The notes: generated by a model not told the origin, from the sequence alone. Numbered from the stretch's first letter, positions 44,674 through 55,810 are shown. The stretch is 64,000 bases of DNA from Tupaia tana (GCA_026018925.1 JAKSZU010000004.1:42720233-42784232), one strand, 5' to 3'. Program-made: numbers and translations.

Positions 44674-46343
44674 TCATAAACCTAACCAAAGAAGTCAAAG
44701 ACCTCTACAAGGAAAATTATGAAAAACTTAAAAAGAAATTGAAAATGATTAAAAAATGTAGAAAGATATCTCATGCTCCTTAATTGGAGGAATTAAAATA
44801 CTCAAAATGTTAATTCTACCTGCATTAATTTAATGCAACCCCTATAAAATTGCTAGAGATATTCTTTACAGAATTAGAAAAAAAGTATTTAAATTTGGAA
44901 TCACAAAAGACCTTATATCGCAAAAGTCAGACTGTACAAAGAGAATGAAAAAGGAGGCATATCACTCCCTGACCCTAAAATATATTACAAAGTTGTGATA
45001 ATCAAAACAGTATAGTACTGGAAATACTGGAACATAAACAAGCATGTAGTCCCATAGGACAGAATGGAGAGCCCAGAAACAAAACACAAAACATAGTCAA
45101 TTGATTTTTTACTAAGGGCACAAGACAATCTAGTGGGAAAAAAAAAATATTTTCAGCAAATAGTGCTTTAAAAAGTGGATATTTACCTGGAGAAAAATGA
45201 AACTGGACGCTCTCTCTCATCATTAACAAAAATCAATTCAGAATTGATCAAAGATCTAAAAATAGAATCTCAAACTATAAAACTCATGAGAAACACAGAT
45301 GAAACTCTTGGAGACACTGGAGTAGGCAAAGACTTCTTAAATAAAACCCTGAAAGTACAGGCAATGATCCTGAAAATAGACAAGTGAGATTACATCAGAC
45401 TAAAAAGCTTTTGCACAGCAATAGAAATAATAATTAGAGGGAAGAGACAACCTTTGGATGCGTAGAAATATTTATTATACTTTGGATAAGGGACTGATAA
45501 CCAGAGTATACAGGGAATTCAAACAGTTTACCAACAAAACATAATCCAATTAAAAGATGAGCAAATGAGCTGAACAGACAACTCTCAGAGGAAAACATAT
45601 GAACAGACAAAAAGCATATGAAAATAAACTCAACATCCTTTACCATAAAGGAGATGCAAATTAAAACCACAGTGAGATACCACTTAACACCAGTCAGAAT
45701 GGTTAAAATTTAAAAAATAAAGAATGATAAGTACTGATGAGGCTGTGGTGAAAAGAGAACACTTCTACACTGTTGGTGGGAATGTAAATTAGCACAGCCA
45801 ATGTGGAAAACAACATGGGTGTTCCTCAAAAACCTACAAGTAAAGCTACCATAAGGTCCAGAAATTCCACTTCTGGGTATCTACCCAAAGGATAGGCAAA
45901 CATTCTGTTTATTTATTGGAGCATTATTCACAATTGCTAAGACATGGAATCCCCCAAATGTCCAAGAATTGATGAATAGATTGAAAAAATGTGGCAAAAA
46001 TACTCTATAGAATACTCAGTGATTAAAAAAAACAAAACAAAACAAAACAATGAGATCCTGACATTTGATAGAAAGCAGACAAATATGGAAAATTTAATGT
46101 TTGAGTGGAGTAAGCCCGGCTATACAAGAGAGGCACTGTATGTCCCCACTTGATATATACTGAATGTCCACACTCTATGGCAGAAACTGAAAGATGGGAA
46201 AGTATGAAAGCATGGAGAACGATAGTAGATACTAAAGACAGTGTAGAAGGAAGGTGGACAATAGAGGGGAGAGGATGAGAGGGAGGGAACCAAGAGCAAA
46301 AAAAGAACAAAATATTTATCAGACACAAAAATGGAAAATTACA

Positions 46344-46629
46344 GGGGCCAGCAGATGACTTAATGGTTATTGTTATGTCACTGAACTCCTAAATAGTCGA
46401 CCATGGTTCGGATCCCAGGCCCGGTGGCTTAAACTCCCCCTGGTTGCATGTGCATGTGTGCCCAAGGTCCCAAGAGGAGAATGGAGGAGAAAGGGAGGAG
46501 AAGGAATTGCAGCATGGCCATCCCCTTCCGGGGGGGGGGGGGGGATTTCTCACTTTCTATCTCTCTGTCTCTCTCTTTCTGGCAAGCACACATGGCCTAT
46601 TGTAAAAAACCTCTCTTTAAAAAAAATTA
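46344..46629 (+). mobile_element. tRNA-derived SINE, long form
   Basis: GGGGCCAGCAGATGACTTAA head with an extra ATTGTT before ATGTCACTG. The GAGGAGAA motif of the body is partly duplicated, followed by a 15-G run (46530-46544). Tail GCCTATTGTAAAAAACCTCT. It abuts the 3' end of the L1. Confidence 0.92.
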
Positions 46630-46736
46630 TTGCACACAAATATACATACATATAACCAGACATTATTAACTTAAATATTGTCTCAAACTTTGGTGAGGTG
46701 GTTTAATCTACTATTTTTAAGAAAGAACTAATAGAG

Positions 46737-46882
46737 GGCTGTCAGGTGGCATAGCAGTTAAGGGCACTGGATTCCCACATGGCCGACTACGGATCAGGTC
46801 CCGGAACTGGTAGCTTGCTTTCTCACTTTTGCTCTCTCTCTGTCTCTCTCCCTTACACTCACTTGGTTCCTCTCTGGTCAAA

Positions 46883-46918
<36 letters not shown>

Positions 46919-46925
46919 AATTTCA
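46737..46925 (+). mobile_element. tRNA-derived SINE, short form
   Basis: GGGCTGTCAGGTGGCATAGC head, GTAGCTTGCTTTCTCAC junction, CTCTGGTCAAATTAAATAAA end expanding into (AAAT)n at 46881-46920. Confidence 0.93.
46881..46920 (+). repeat. (AAAT)n microsatellite at a SINE tail
   Basis: About nine AAAT units expanded from the SINE tail. Confidence 0.9.
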
Positions 46926-47390
46926 TTAAAAATAATTCTTGAAAAAATGATTAAAAGGTGCTAATAGTTGTGTATTATATTTTTGTATTATTTAATATTT
47001 CAGTAAACTTAAAAAATGTTCATTTCAAGAGAGATACAGAAAGACATGGTCATGGAGGATGCATATTTTTAGTTATACAAAAATGCTGCCAACAGTTTAA
47101 TGCACTAGACATACCAATTTATCACCACTAGAACCTTATTAGAGTATCGTGGATCCATATAAATGCCTCACACTGGTATTGTTTCACTAAGTTATATGCA
47201 CTATACTGGCTATGTAACTATATCTCATTGTGGCCTTAATTTGCACTTCCCTGTTGATTTATTACACCAAGTGCTTTTTTTATATGTTTATTGCTCATTT
47301 GAATATCCTATAGAGTTATCCTAAATCATTTAAGAAAGTTTGCTTTTTCATTAATTTGTAGAAATTACTGAATAGGAGTTTCTTACTTTC
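46926..47390. other. Unique AT-rich sequence
   Basis: No gene or recognised repeat. Confidence 0.5.
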
Positions 47391-47490
47391 TCTCTCTCTC
47401 TCTGTGTATATATATACACACAAAAAAAACACCATACATATACGTATATATACATATATCTATACGCACATGCGTGTGTTGTGTGTGTTT
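47391..47490. repeat. Compound CT/TA/TG low-complexity tract
   Basis: (CT)n, TATATATATACACACA, ACGTATATATACATATAT and TGTGTTGTGTGTG in series. It adjoins the next SINE. Confidence 0.85.
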
Positions 47491-47499
47491 GTTATATAC

Positions 47500-47703
47500 A
47501 TAGAGATAGAAGCACAATGACAAACACTGCCAACAGTATCACCATGCTGCCATCTACCCTATCCTCAGCCAACCAGCCAACCCCAGATCATAGGCAAATC
47601 TGTGACCTGTGTATTGAGGGAAGTCTCTGGATAAGGACCTAGAACCTTCTCATGTTGGCCAGTCTGGGAGAACATTGTGTTACCACTACACCATCTGACC
47701 TTC
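47500..47703 (-). mobile_element. Second tRNA-like SINE family, copy 2
   Basis: On the minus strand an A-box TGGTGTAGTGG (reverse complement of 47683-47693) and a B-box GGTTCTAGGTCC (47635-47646) lie at tRNA-like spacing. The rest resembles the copies at 22866 and 59446, not the dominant SINE. Confidence 0.65.
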
Positions 47704-48547
47704 AAGAGGGGTCCTTTTATGGATATTTGTATGATACATATTGTCTCTCTTGGGGGGGGCTGCCATTTTAATCTCTTAAAAGTATATTTTAATAGACAGA
47801 AATTTTCAGATCTGATAAAATTCAATATGTCAAACTTTTTCCTTATGATCAGTGATTTCCTATATGAGCAATGATTTAAAAAAGTCTATGTCAACTTCTA
47901 AGTCTTGAGAATCTACCTATGATAATTTATAGAATTTTATTCTACTACCTTTAACCTTATTTCTAGAATCCATTTCTGATTTTACAGCTTGTTGTTTCCA
48001 GTAAGTTTTGAGCTTTATATTTTTTTCTGTCAGATGAAAACCATTTAAAAAGATTATTGAAGTCAAAAAACATCTAAGAGCAATTTCTCTACTATTCTTT
48101 TGAGGATGCGGTTACAAATTATTTAGGGATTCTAACAAGTCAAACATGGGTTTATGGCAGCGACGTTTTAAAAAAATGTAAATCCCATTAACTAGGACTA
48201 GTAATACAGGATATCCTTCTTCTAATCTAACTTCTTTCAAGTTTTGTTGAACCACTGCAGGGTGGAAAGTAAAAAGGACATAAGGAGTAATAGTTTAAAT
48301 TCACTGTTTTGTATCCTATCAATTACAGTAGCATTGAACTGAATGAACGTATGCATTAATAGGGATAGTTCACAGAACTTTCCTCCAGTGGAAGAGATGT
48401 AGTTTGGCCTCCAAAACCAATACATATGCCTTATTGTAAAGAGTATGAACATCAGTTTATTATAATAATTTATCAATACATTTTAATTTTCATATCTAAG
48501 TGTGTTCTTACCACAGGTAATAGATCTGTTGTTGGAATCATTAGTAC
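47704..48547. other. Unique AT-rich sequence
   Basis: No repeat or gene recognised. Confidence 0.5.
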
Positions 48548-48625
48548 ATTCACTCATATATTTATTCAACCAATATATGCAAAGCACTGACTCAGAGTTT
48601 GGTCTTTGGATATACGTGTATATAA
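48548..48625 (-). mobile_element. Possible L2 3' fragment
   Basis: TTCACTCATATATTTATTCA and AACCAATATATGCAAAGCAC resemble the reverse complement of the L2 3' end. Short and weak. Confidence 0.4.
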
Positions 48626-50029
48626 CATAGAAATTTAAACAAGGGAACTTGAAAAAGTTTGCAGGAAAATTAAATTAAAATAGAAGTTCATTTTAGCATT
48701 AAAAACGTTCAAATCCATTCATAGTTTTCATAAGATGCATTTTCTATAAATTTGTTAGCAACCCCTCATGTATTATACAGTACATAAAATATAGTTCTCT
48801 GTCTCAGGAGTTTTCATCCTAAGATTAGAGTTAAATATCATTGAGTGATTTTTTTTCATATGCATAATTTATACAATATTACCTTGTTATTTTTTAACCA
48901 TGTGAAGGTTTGCCTTATATATTCATTTATTTTAAAAATTTTTATAAATAAATAATGAAGCATAATATACTAAATTGATTGCTTTTAAAGCAATTTTGAG
49001 AATTGGTTTTTGAACTAAAAACCTTTCTTTCTTAGGAAATTTGAGGAACACTTTTTAAAAATACATAATTTTAGACATAAGTTTTTGTATACAGTTGAAA
49101 CACAGTTATGAAAACACTGTACTGTGTTATAAAAATGAAAACACTCTGATTTAAAAAAAAGATTAAGTAATATAAGTTCAGATATAGATAAATTTGTGAT
49201 TTAAAAAATATGATGTAAGTATGGCAAAATACGAAGTTTTAGCCTCTCAAATGTGCAATGCCATTGTTTGGTGGTTTTGCATTATATTAATTATGGATAA
49301 AAGCTAATTTAAAAACCTGACATGTAAAATAGAATATATAAAGCAGAGAAAGATAAAAGAAATAAAGTTTTTTAGTACTACACAGCGTGCTGAAACAAAA
49401 TAATTAAGTAGTTAGGTTTAGCTTAATTATAGCTTAGCCAATAATTCAGTATTAGTTTAACCAAACAAAGTAGCCTGGGGGAAACGCAGGATTTAGATCC
49501 TATTCCCATTGTTCATGGAGCAAAAAGCATGAACTTGTCAGCAAAACCTACTCAGCCACCACTAAATTATAATATGAACCGCCTAATCAAATAAAGACAA
49601 AAAGAATGATCAATTTGTCAGAATAATTGTATATTAGCATAGAAAAATATACTAAAGTCAAGAAATTATAAACTTGATCTGGAATGATGTAGAACAGATA
49701 GAAACTCTGTAGATTACACAATGAGGAGGTAATGGGGAAATTGTAAAGATATGTTTAGACAAGCAGTGAAACTATTTCTACACAAAATCTATCTAGGAAG
49801 AGTATTTTGTTTGGAACAGAATAGGAAATGCACTGGCCTTTAAAAAAAAGATAAAATCAGTATTATGAATTTTCTAAGTCTTCAGCACACTCTCATTGTC
49901 TAATGAAATTTTGTAAAAGCTTTAGTATCTCTCCCTCTATTCTTCTTTCCAGTTATTCATGAAGCACCAAGCAGGTATTTGAGATGTCTCTACTGGTACT
50001 ATCACAGATTGAGTTTTATTCTTTTTCTT

Positions 50030-50030
<1 letters not shown>
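48626..50030. other. 1.4-kb unique, very AT-rich interval
   Basis: No repeat or gene recognised. Confidence 0.5.

Positions 50031-50031
<1 letters not shown>

Positions 50032-50086
<55 letters not shown>
50032..50086 (-). repeat. 55-nt homopolymer T (SINE poly(A) tail)
   Basis: Uninterrupted T at 50032-50086, just 3' of the SINE on its own strand. Such length is prone to replication and sequencing error. Confidence 0.95.
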
Positions 50087-50088
<2 letters not shown>

Positions 50089-50233
50089 AGAGGAAAGTGA
50101 CAGAGGCAGAGACAGAGGAAAGTGAGAAATCAACCCCAGCAAGGAAGGACATGTCATATCCCTTTTCCTTCATTCTCTGTTCAGAATTTTGGGCACATAT
50201 GCATGCATGTGCACATTCCCTGTGCGTTTTTGT

Positions 50234-50466
50234 GTTTTTGTATTTTTCTTTTGCCATAGGGCATGTGCACTTGCAAGAGAAGGAATGAGAGAGAGAGATA
50301 AAGTGAGAGGAAAAGTGAGAAATCACCTCCACCCTGGGGGAATGGCCACGCCAGGCATGCATGCACACATGCCATGGTGATTTTCAAGCCGCTGGGTCTG
50401 GGACTTGAGCTGTGGTTGGTCATGTGGGAGCCTAGCACCTTAACCATAATATCACCTGTCGTGGCA
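50234..50466 (-). mobile_element. tRNA-derived SINE nested inside another
   Basis: CTTTTGCCATAGGGCATGTG, GAGAAATCACCTCCACCCTG, head CAAGCCGCTGGGTCTGGGAC ending near TATCACCTGTCGTGGC. Flanks CCCTGTGCGTTTTT and CCCTGCATGTTTTT look like the TSD in the host SINE. Confidence 0.85.
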
Positions 50467-50510
50467 CCACCCTGCATGTTTTTCAAGTTGCCATGTCTGG
50501 CACTCAGAAG

Positions 50511-51598
50511 CCACGGAGTTGGCAACCTGCAGGCCCATCGAATTTATTTTTATTTCACTTGTGGTTGAATGAAGTGCAAAGGCCTTATTGATGCCATTAC
50601 CCCTATCCATTTGGACACTATATCTAAGGTATTTAACCTTTTGTGACAAAACTATTATTTTTATAGCAATTTGTCATAAGAAACTACTGTTATTTCTAAC
50701 TATATCAAATATAATCCCTCAGTTTTACAATTTTTCCCAGCTTTACTTCCCAACCATACTTCTGCAATTTACTGATACGTACTTCCTACTCTTATTATGA
50801 CTTCACTATTCTTTGTCCTCCATTGTTCCCGGAAATGATCGTTTAGTTTGAGAATAAATTTAGTGTGTTTAGATGATATTGGAAAGTTATCACCCTTCAT
50901 AATATTATTTCATTGTGAAAATGTATTTTGGATTCTAACAAACAATTTTTCAATTGAATGTTTCAATATGTTTCATAAAGTGAGCACTATAGATAAATTT
51001 TACAATTTTTCTTCCATATGTTTCATTTTCATAAATATTAGCTACTAGTTTCTTATATTGTTATAATGCAATGATATTTTTTATTATTTTATCTTTGTCT
51101 GATTTGCCCAATTTCATACCCAGTTTTCTCATTAGTTTTAAACAAATACAGACTAGACTTATGTTCATTCACCTAACCCAATAATATTTATAAAATGATC
51201 CAATTGAACTAGGTACCACTGAAGAAACTAGTATATGTCACAGATGTATCCTCTGGATCCATAAAGCAATTACACTTTTAGAGAAACAACCATATTTTAT
51301 CCATTTTCCATTGCTTCTTTAATGTATTACCATAACTTTAATGGCTTAAACACCCATATGTTATTTCATGGGTTTGTGGGTAAGAGGTTCAGGCACTGTG
51401 TGTCTTGGATGAGTTCTCTATTCAAGTTATCACAAAATCACAATCACAATCAAATGACCAGCTAATCTAGGCTTTTATCTGGAGGCTCTGGTTAAGATGC
51501 AACTTCCAAGCTCATTCAGATTATTATTGAAATTCAGTTTCTTGAGTAGAATGACTAAAGTCCCTATTTTCTTGCCACTTTATCTTCAAGCCATCAAC
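50511..51598. other. Unique AT-rich sequence
   Basis: No repeat or gene recognised. Frames of 65-70 codons have no domain. Confidence 0.5.
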
Positions 51599-51614
51599 AA
51601 CACACTGAATCTTT

Positions 51615-51874
51615 TTTTTTTTTGGAGAGGATTTTGCTATAGGCACGTGTGCTCTCCAGACAGACAGAGAGAGACAGAGAGACAGAAAGCGAGAAATTAC
51701 CCCCCAGGGGGGATGGCCACGCCGCAATCCCTTCTCCTCCATTCTCCTCTCGGGATCTTGGGCACACACGCATACACGCCCGGCATAAGTTTTAAGCCAC
51801 CGGGTCCGGGACGCAAACCGTGGTCGACTACGTGGGAGTCCAGCGACATAGCCATTACGCTAACTGCTGGTCCC
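51615..51874 (-). mobile_element. tRNA-derived SINE, long form, young copy
   Basis: GGAGAGGATTTTGCTATAGG to a head ending CTAACTGCTGGTCCC; CpGs mostly kept. A perfect 16-bp TSD, AACACACTGAATCTTT, is at 51599-51614 and 51875-51890. The 173-codon plus-strand frame (51497-52018) is mostly repeat. Confidence 0.96.
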
Positions 51875-51997
51875 AACACACTGAATCTTTCTTATACTTC
51901 ATCTTTGACTTCTCCTTCCATTACTAGGAAGAAAAAGATTGTTGCTTCGAAAAGTGCTTGTGAGACTAGGGAGACCCCAGTAGAAGAACACAGCTAT

Positions 51998-52247
51998 TGG
52001 GACCAGCAGTCAGTTTAATGGTTATGTTGCTGGACTCCCATGTAGTCGACCACAGTTTGAGTCCTAGATCTGGTGGTTTAAACTCAGGCCGGGTGCATGT
52101 GTGTGTGCCCAAGATTCCAAGAGAATGGAGGAGGAGAAGGGATTGCAGCGTGGCCATCCCCCCCTGGGGGGTGATTTCTTGCTTTCTGTCTCTCTGTCTC
52201 TCTGGCGAGCACATGTGCCCTGAAGTAAAAAACCTCTCCAAAAAAAA
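51998..52247 (+). mobile_element. tRNA-derived SINE, long form
   Basis: GGGACCAGCAGTCAGTTTAA head, AGAATGGAGGAGGAGAAGGG body, AAAAACCTCTCC tail. The TSD is AGAACACAGCTAT (51985-51997) against AGAACACATCTAT (52248-52260). Confidence 0.95.
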
Positions 52248-52260
52248 AGAACACATCTAT

Positions 52261-52576
52261 GAATGAAATGAGCATACTTAATAAAAATGACAAAGTGCTC
52301 AAAAGAAGCACCACCATTATTCTAAGATGTTTGACCTGAATGAATGGAAAATGAAGTTGCCACTCACAAAAGTAGGAAATACTGATGGAGAATAGATCTG
52401 AAAGGTCATTAGAACTTTAGAATTCAATTTAAGTCTGAGAACTTTTCAATTTTGGCCTTAAAGTCTTATTTCTAAGAAAAACACCCGGCCAAGTAGGCAA
52501 TTGTGTGTATCAATCCAGAGTTCAGGAAAGTGTCAGAAATGTAAATGCGAATTTGTAAATCATCTGAATATATAAG
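52261..52576. other. Unnamed ancient repeat-like sequence
   Basis: AAGTAGGCAATTGTG, AATCCAGAGTTCAGGAAAGT and AAATTGTAAATCATCTGAAT-like order recalls a common ancient mammalian repeat, but I cannot name it. CTTAAAGTCTTATTTCTAAG recurs, with one change, near 53600. Confidence 0.35.
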
Positions 52577-52970
52577 GGGACTTCAAAAAGTTCATGAAAA
52601 AATGAGATTAAAGTATACATTTATTAGATGCAAAAGATTGAAATGCATCCAGTTTTTTTTTTTTTTTTTTTGAGAGGTTTTTCGCTATATGGTGCGTGCG
52701 CTCGCCAGACAGACAGAGAGAGACATAGAGACAGAAAGCGAGAAATCACCCCCCAGGGGGGATGGTCATGCCGCAATCCCTTCTCCTCCATTCTCCTCTC
52801 GGGATCTTGGGCACGCACGCACACGCGCCCGGCGTGAGTTTTAAGCCACCGGGTCCAGGACGCGAACCGCGGTCGACTACGTGGGAGTCCAGCGACATAG
52901 CCATTACGCTAACTGCTGGTTCCCCAGTTTTTTTTAATAATAAGTATTTTCATGAACTTTTTGAAGATCT
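52577..52970. mobile_element. Palindromic MITE-like DNA element split by a SINE
   Basis: CTTCAAAAAGTTCATGAAAA at 52581-52600 is the exact reverse complement of 52947-52966. Removing the SINE leaves about 125 bp, the size of a mariner-type MITE. Related copies are at 24769 and 61845. Confidence 0.75.
52660..52923 (-). mobile_element. tRNA-derived SINE, long form, young copy in a MITE
   Basis: GAGAGGTTTTTCGCTATATG, CpG-rich body and head (GACGCGAACCGCGGTCGACT) ending CTAACTGCTGGTTCC. CCAGTTTTTTT occurs on both sides as the TSD (from 52649 and from 52924). Confidence 0.95.
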
Positions 52971-53024
52971 TATCTATGTAATTTTTATTTACTTTTTATT
53001 TTTATCTGTTTTTTTCTTTAATTC

Positions 53025-53260
53025 ACGATAGAACACATGAATACACAAGTACAGGTGAGAGAGAGAGGAGAGAAATAGATATGTACCCTTCAAAGAGTCT
53101 GGTCACACTGTGATCCTGTTCTCCAGTCTTCCAGCCCTTTAAATACTGGACACTCACATGCATACCCAGAGTGACAGTACAGGATTCAAACCACAGTTGC
53201 CATGTGAGTTCTAGGTTTTCATGAGCAGTATATTACCATTGGGCAATAGAGTTGGCCCAT
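53025..53260 (-). mobile_element. Old tRNA-derived SINE
   Basis: GGTGAGAGAGAGAGGAGAGA tract, then TCTGGTCACACTGTGATCCT, ACAGGATTCAAACCACAGTT (B-box complement) and the end GGGCAATAGAGTTGGCCC. Confidence 0.75.
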
Positions 53261-55064
53261 ATGTAGTATTTAAAAGTCATAATGTAGACTAAGAATATGT
53301 AAGGAATCAATGTAAACAGTACTGGGACTCACAGACATGGATGAATCTCCAAAACAAACATACCTTGTCAGAGTTTCATCAAATTGTGTAAATGATATAT
53401 AACATTTACTTTTTGGAAATTTTAATGATGGAAAAAATGATGTGCTTATGTATGTGGTGGAAGTGTAGAAAAAATGTAAGAATTATGGACAGGACATGAG
53501 TTACAGAAATGTTAGGATGTAGATATGCCTCTGACAATGGTGTGGAAAGAATGGGATTAGAAGAGGCATACAAATGACTTTCAATTTTGACCTTAAAGTT
53601 TTATTTCTAAGAGAAACAGTTTGAAATGTTGGTATGTTGATTAAATGGCTAGCAAGAGATTAGACAAAATGACATAATGTGTTTAAAGAATTCTGTTTAG
53701 AAATGTGTCTTCAGAATAAATGGAGTAGAGGGTTAGAAACATAATTGAAAAAGATTGTAACTTTGAAGGGATTCTTTTTTCTTTTCGTTGTTGTTATGAG
53801 TTTGTTCTTTGTTTGATTTTGTAAGAAAGGTGGTATAAAATCACGTCTTTCAGTTTTTCTGGAAATAATAGCCTTTATAGGAGAGGAATAATTTTGTCAT
53901 TATAATTGATGCAGAAATAAGTTCTTATGGATTGAATTACATTGGCATATTTGGTTTGGGCAAGATTGTTCAGTCCATTCCATATCTTTTGGTTTATAAT
54001 TTCTCTAAAGTATGTGGCAAATTCAAGACCACATACTGAGAGTTACAGTAATGGGGAACATTGGAAATTTGGGGGACATGGAAATTGAGAATAGTAAGTT
54101 GTAGAAAACAGGAAAGAATATTATAGGAATATTTTAAAATTTCGATGTGGCTTTTAGAACCTAGTTGAGTTTAGGGGGTTATTGATAACAATTGGTAATA
54201 ACAATTGATTTATTTTCCCTGAAAATCTCAGGTGCTTGTTTACAGATACAAGGTAGGTTATCACATTGATTTATTCTCTTTCTGGAAATGTGACCAAAGT
54301 TTGAAGAAGCCATTATCTTAAAGGAGAAGATGGAACCTGAGCTGATGTCTTGGTTATTTTAGGGCACTATTTGCAATTAGTTGAGGAATATCATGAGATT
54401 CCTCTACTAGCTTCTGAGATCTGCATGGACACTAATTGACAATGCATGACATGGGTTATTTTCAGAGGGGGCTTACTTTCAGCTAGCTAAGGCATGAATT
54501 CGAAACTATTTTCTGAGAGACTGGAAAATGAATTTTGAGTTCTGAAGGCTAGCTACCTGACTCTGCTCAATGAAAATTTTTATCTTCTTTCCAAACAATA
54601 AAACTACAACTTCCTCAGTAAGATTGATATAGTGGAAATTCAGGAATTAGATGAACTCCAAGTTTTGCCAGTTTCATTACTGAACATCAAACTTGGTTCA
54701 TTCAATTAAAATTTGTCCTAGTTCATGGCAATAGATCTATGAAAATTGCTCTCTAAATGTTAGATGAAGTTGAAGAGGTTTCTCATTTATTATTTGTCTT
54801 CAAATTCAATAATTAAATCTACTGTCTAGACTTTGGGCTGTTACAGTAACATGGAACATGGTTATTTAAAGTGAAGGATTATTATGTCCTTGATCTTCAT
54901 TTATTGCCCAACAAGCCATATAGTTACAAGAAAGAGTATTTGAGGTTCATCATTTGTTCAGTGAATCATTTCACAAATGGCATCATTATTTCATTTGGAA
55001 CTCTCCATAAGGAATATTAAATATTCTCAGCTTAAAATCCCATGTACTAGTCAAGATTATTTGC
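53261..55064. other. 1.8-kb SINE-free unique interval
   Basis: No gene or named repeat recognised. A 43-bp stretch near 53576 repeats one near 52443. Confidence 0.5.
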
Positions 55065-55077
55065 AGAAATTCACTCA

Positions 55078-55347
55078 TATTAGGGACCAGCAGTTGGCAT
55101 AATGACTATTGCTCAGGACTCCCATGTAGTTGGCCATGGTTCAAGTCCCGGACCTGGTGCCTTAAACTCACGCCAGGCGCATGTGCATGCATGCCCAAGA
55201 TCCCAAGAGGGTAAGGGATTGCAGCGTGGCCATCTCCCTGGGGGATGATTTCTCACTCTCTATCTCTCCGTCTCTGTCTTTGTGGCAAGTGTGTGCACCC
55301 TATAGCAAAAACATCTCCAAAAAAAAAAAAAAAAAAAAAAAAAAAGA
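55078..55347 (+). mobile_element. tRNA-derived SINE, long form with small body deletion
   Basis: TAGGGACCAGCAGTTGGCAT head; AAGAGGGTAAGGGATTGC lacks most of the GAATGGAGGAGA block. Long A run (about 26). A perfect 13-bp TSD, AGAAATTCACTCA, is at 55065-55077 and 55348-55360. Confidence 0.95.
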
Positions 55348-55520
55348 AGAAATTCACTCAAACTTGTTTTGCCAAGAAATGTATGTATAGGCTCATATGA
55401 TAGAGAGCATTCAGGAAAGGATCCTATTTTATGCCTTGCTACGGGGAGTAGGCAGATGATGCTTGTGAGCCTTGTTTGTTATCTTCCTCGTTATTTATTC
55501 TCTATACTTTCCTTTTATCT

Positions 55521-55810
55521 TAGTTAGTGTGGGCTGCTAAACAGAGTACCACAGGCTGGGTGGCTTAAATGACAGACGTTTGTTTTTCAGTCTAGAGGCT
55601 GGGAAGCCCAAAATCTGGGAGTTGGCAGATTGAGTGTCTGGTGAGGGCCCTCTTCCTGGTTTGCAAACGGACACCTTTTACTCTATTCTCACAATGTTTG
55701 TAGAATCAACCCAGTTGTCTCTTTCTTTTCTTATAAGTGTAACAACATCATAGTTTCAAAATTTGACCTCATTTTACATTCAAAGCTTTTCACCTTTTCT
55801 ACCATATGAA
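55521..55810 (-). mobile_element. MLT1 LTR, partial
   Basis: TAGTGTGGGCTGCTAAACAG, CAGGCTGGGTGGCTTAAATG, CAGTCTAGAGGCTGGGAAGC, GTGTCTGGTGAGGGCCCTCT are MLT1 landmarks in reverse complement. The far part decays near TTTTCTTATAAGTG. Confidence 0.82.

Larger units (their letters stand above)
41540..46020 (+). pseudogene. L1 ORF2 remnant (endonuclease / reverse transcriptase)
   Basis: Readable order: second half of the endonuclease (LGALNTPLFSLDRSNQTKN and QMDLTDICRTFHP, about 41680-41820), a SWFFEKINKID-like segment near 42360-42400, the RT region (42550-44230) and the C-terminal region to about 46000 with a Cys-containing LHCWWECKLAQPMW segment near 45770. The RT active-site FADD equivalent reads F-S-V-E (44039-44050). 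Four insertions interrupt it and stops are frequent. In functional L1s this protein nicks target DNA and copies L1 and SINE RNA; this copy cannot. Confidence 0.88.
39870..46343 (+). mobile_element. Degenerate LINE-1, near full-length layout, five insertions
   Basis: Order on the plus strand: a 5' region with a repeated unit (39884-40235), ORF1 remains (40236-41216), ORF2 remains from the second half of the endonuclease through reverse transcriptase to the C-terminal region (41540-46020), then a 3' UTR to about 46343. Numerous stops and frameshifts interrupt every domain. Five retroposons lie inside (41250, 42734, 43348, 43620, 44245). A piece between ORF1 and mid-endonuclease is absent. It is not capable of encoding an active element. 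Confidence 0.92.
50032..50510 (-). mobile_element. tRNA-derived SINE, split by a second SINE
   Basis: The 3' part (50087-50220, GAAAGTGAGAAATCAACCCC to TGCATGCATGTGCACATTCC) is preceded by a 55-nt T run. The matching head remnant resumes at 50467-50510 (CATGTTTTTCAAGTTGCCAT, TCTGGCACTC). A complete copy lies between. Confidence 0.82.

Noticed and set aside
40236-46343. An intact, potentially active LINE-1
   Set aside because: Both ORFs carry many stops and frameshifts, part of the endonuclease is missing, the RT catalytic residues are replaced, and five insertions interrupt it.
49937-50368. 143-codon minus-strand frame with a Lys-rich centre
   Set aside because: The lysine stretch is the 55-nt homopolymer (poly-A on that strand) plus two nested SINEs.
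51497-52018. 173-codon plus-strand frame as a gene
   Set aside because: Most of it is the translation of the SINE at 51615-51874; the recurring peptide ILLHSPLGILGTHA appears at many other SINE copies.
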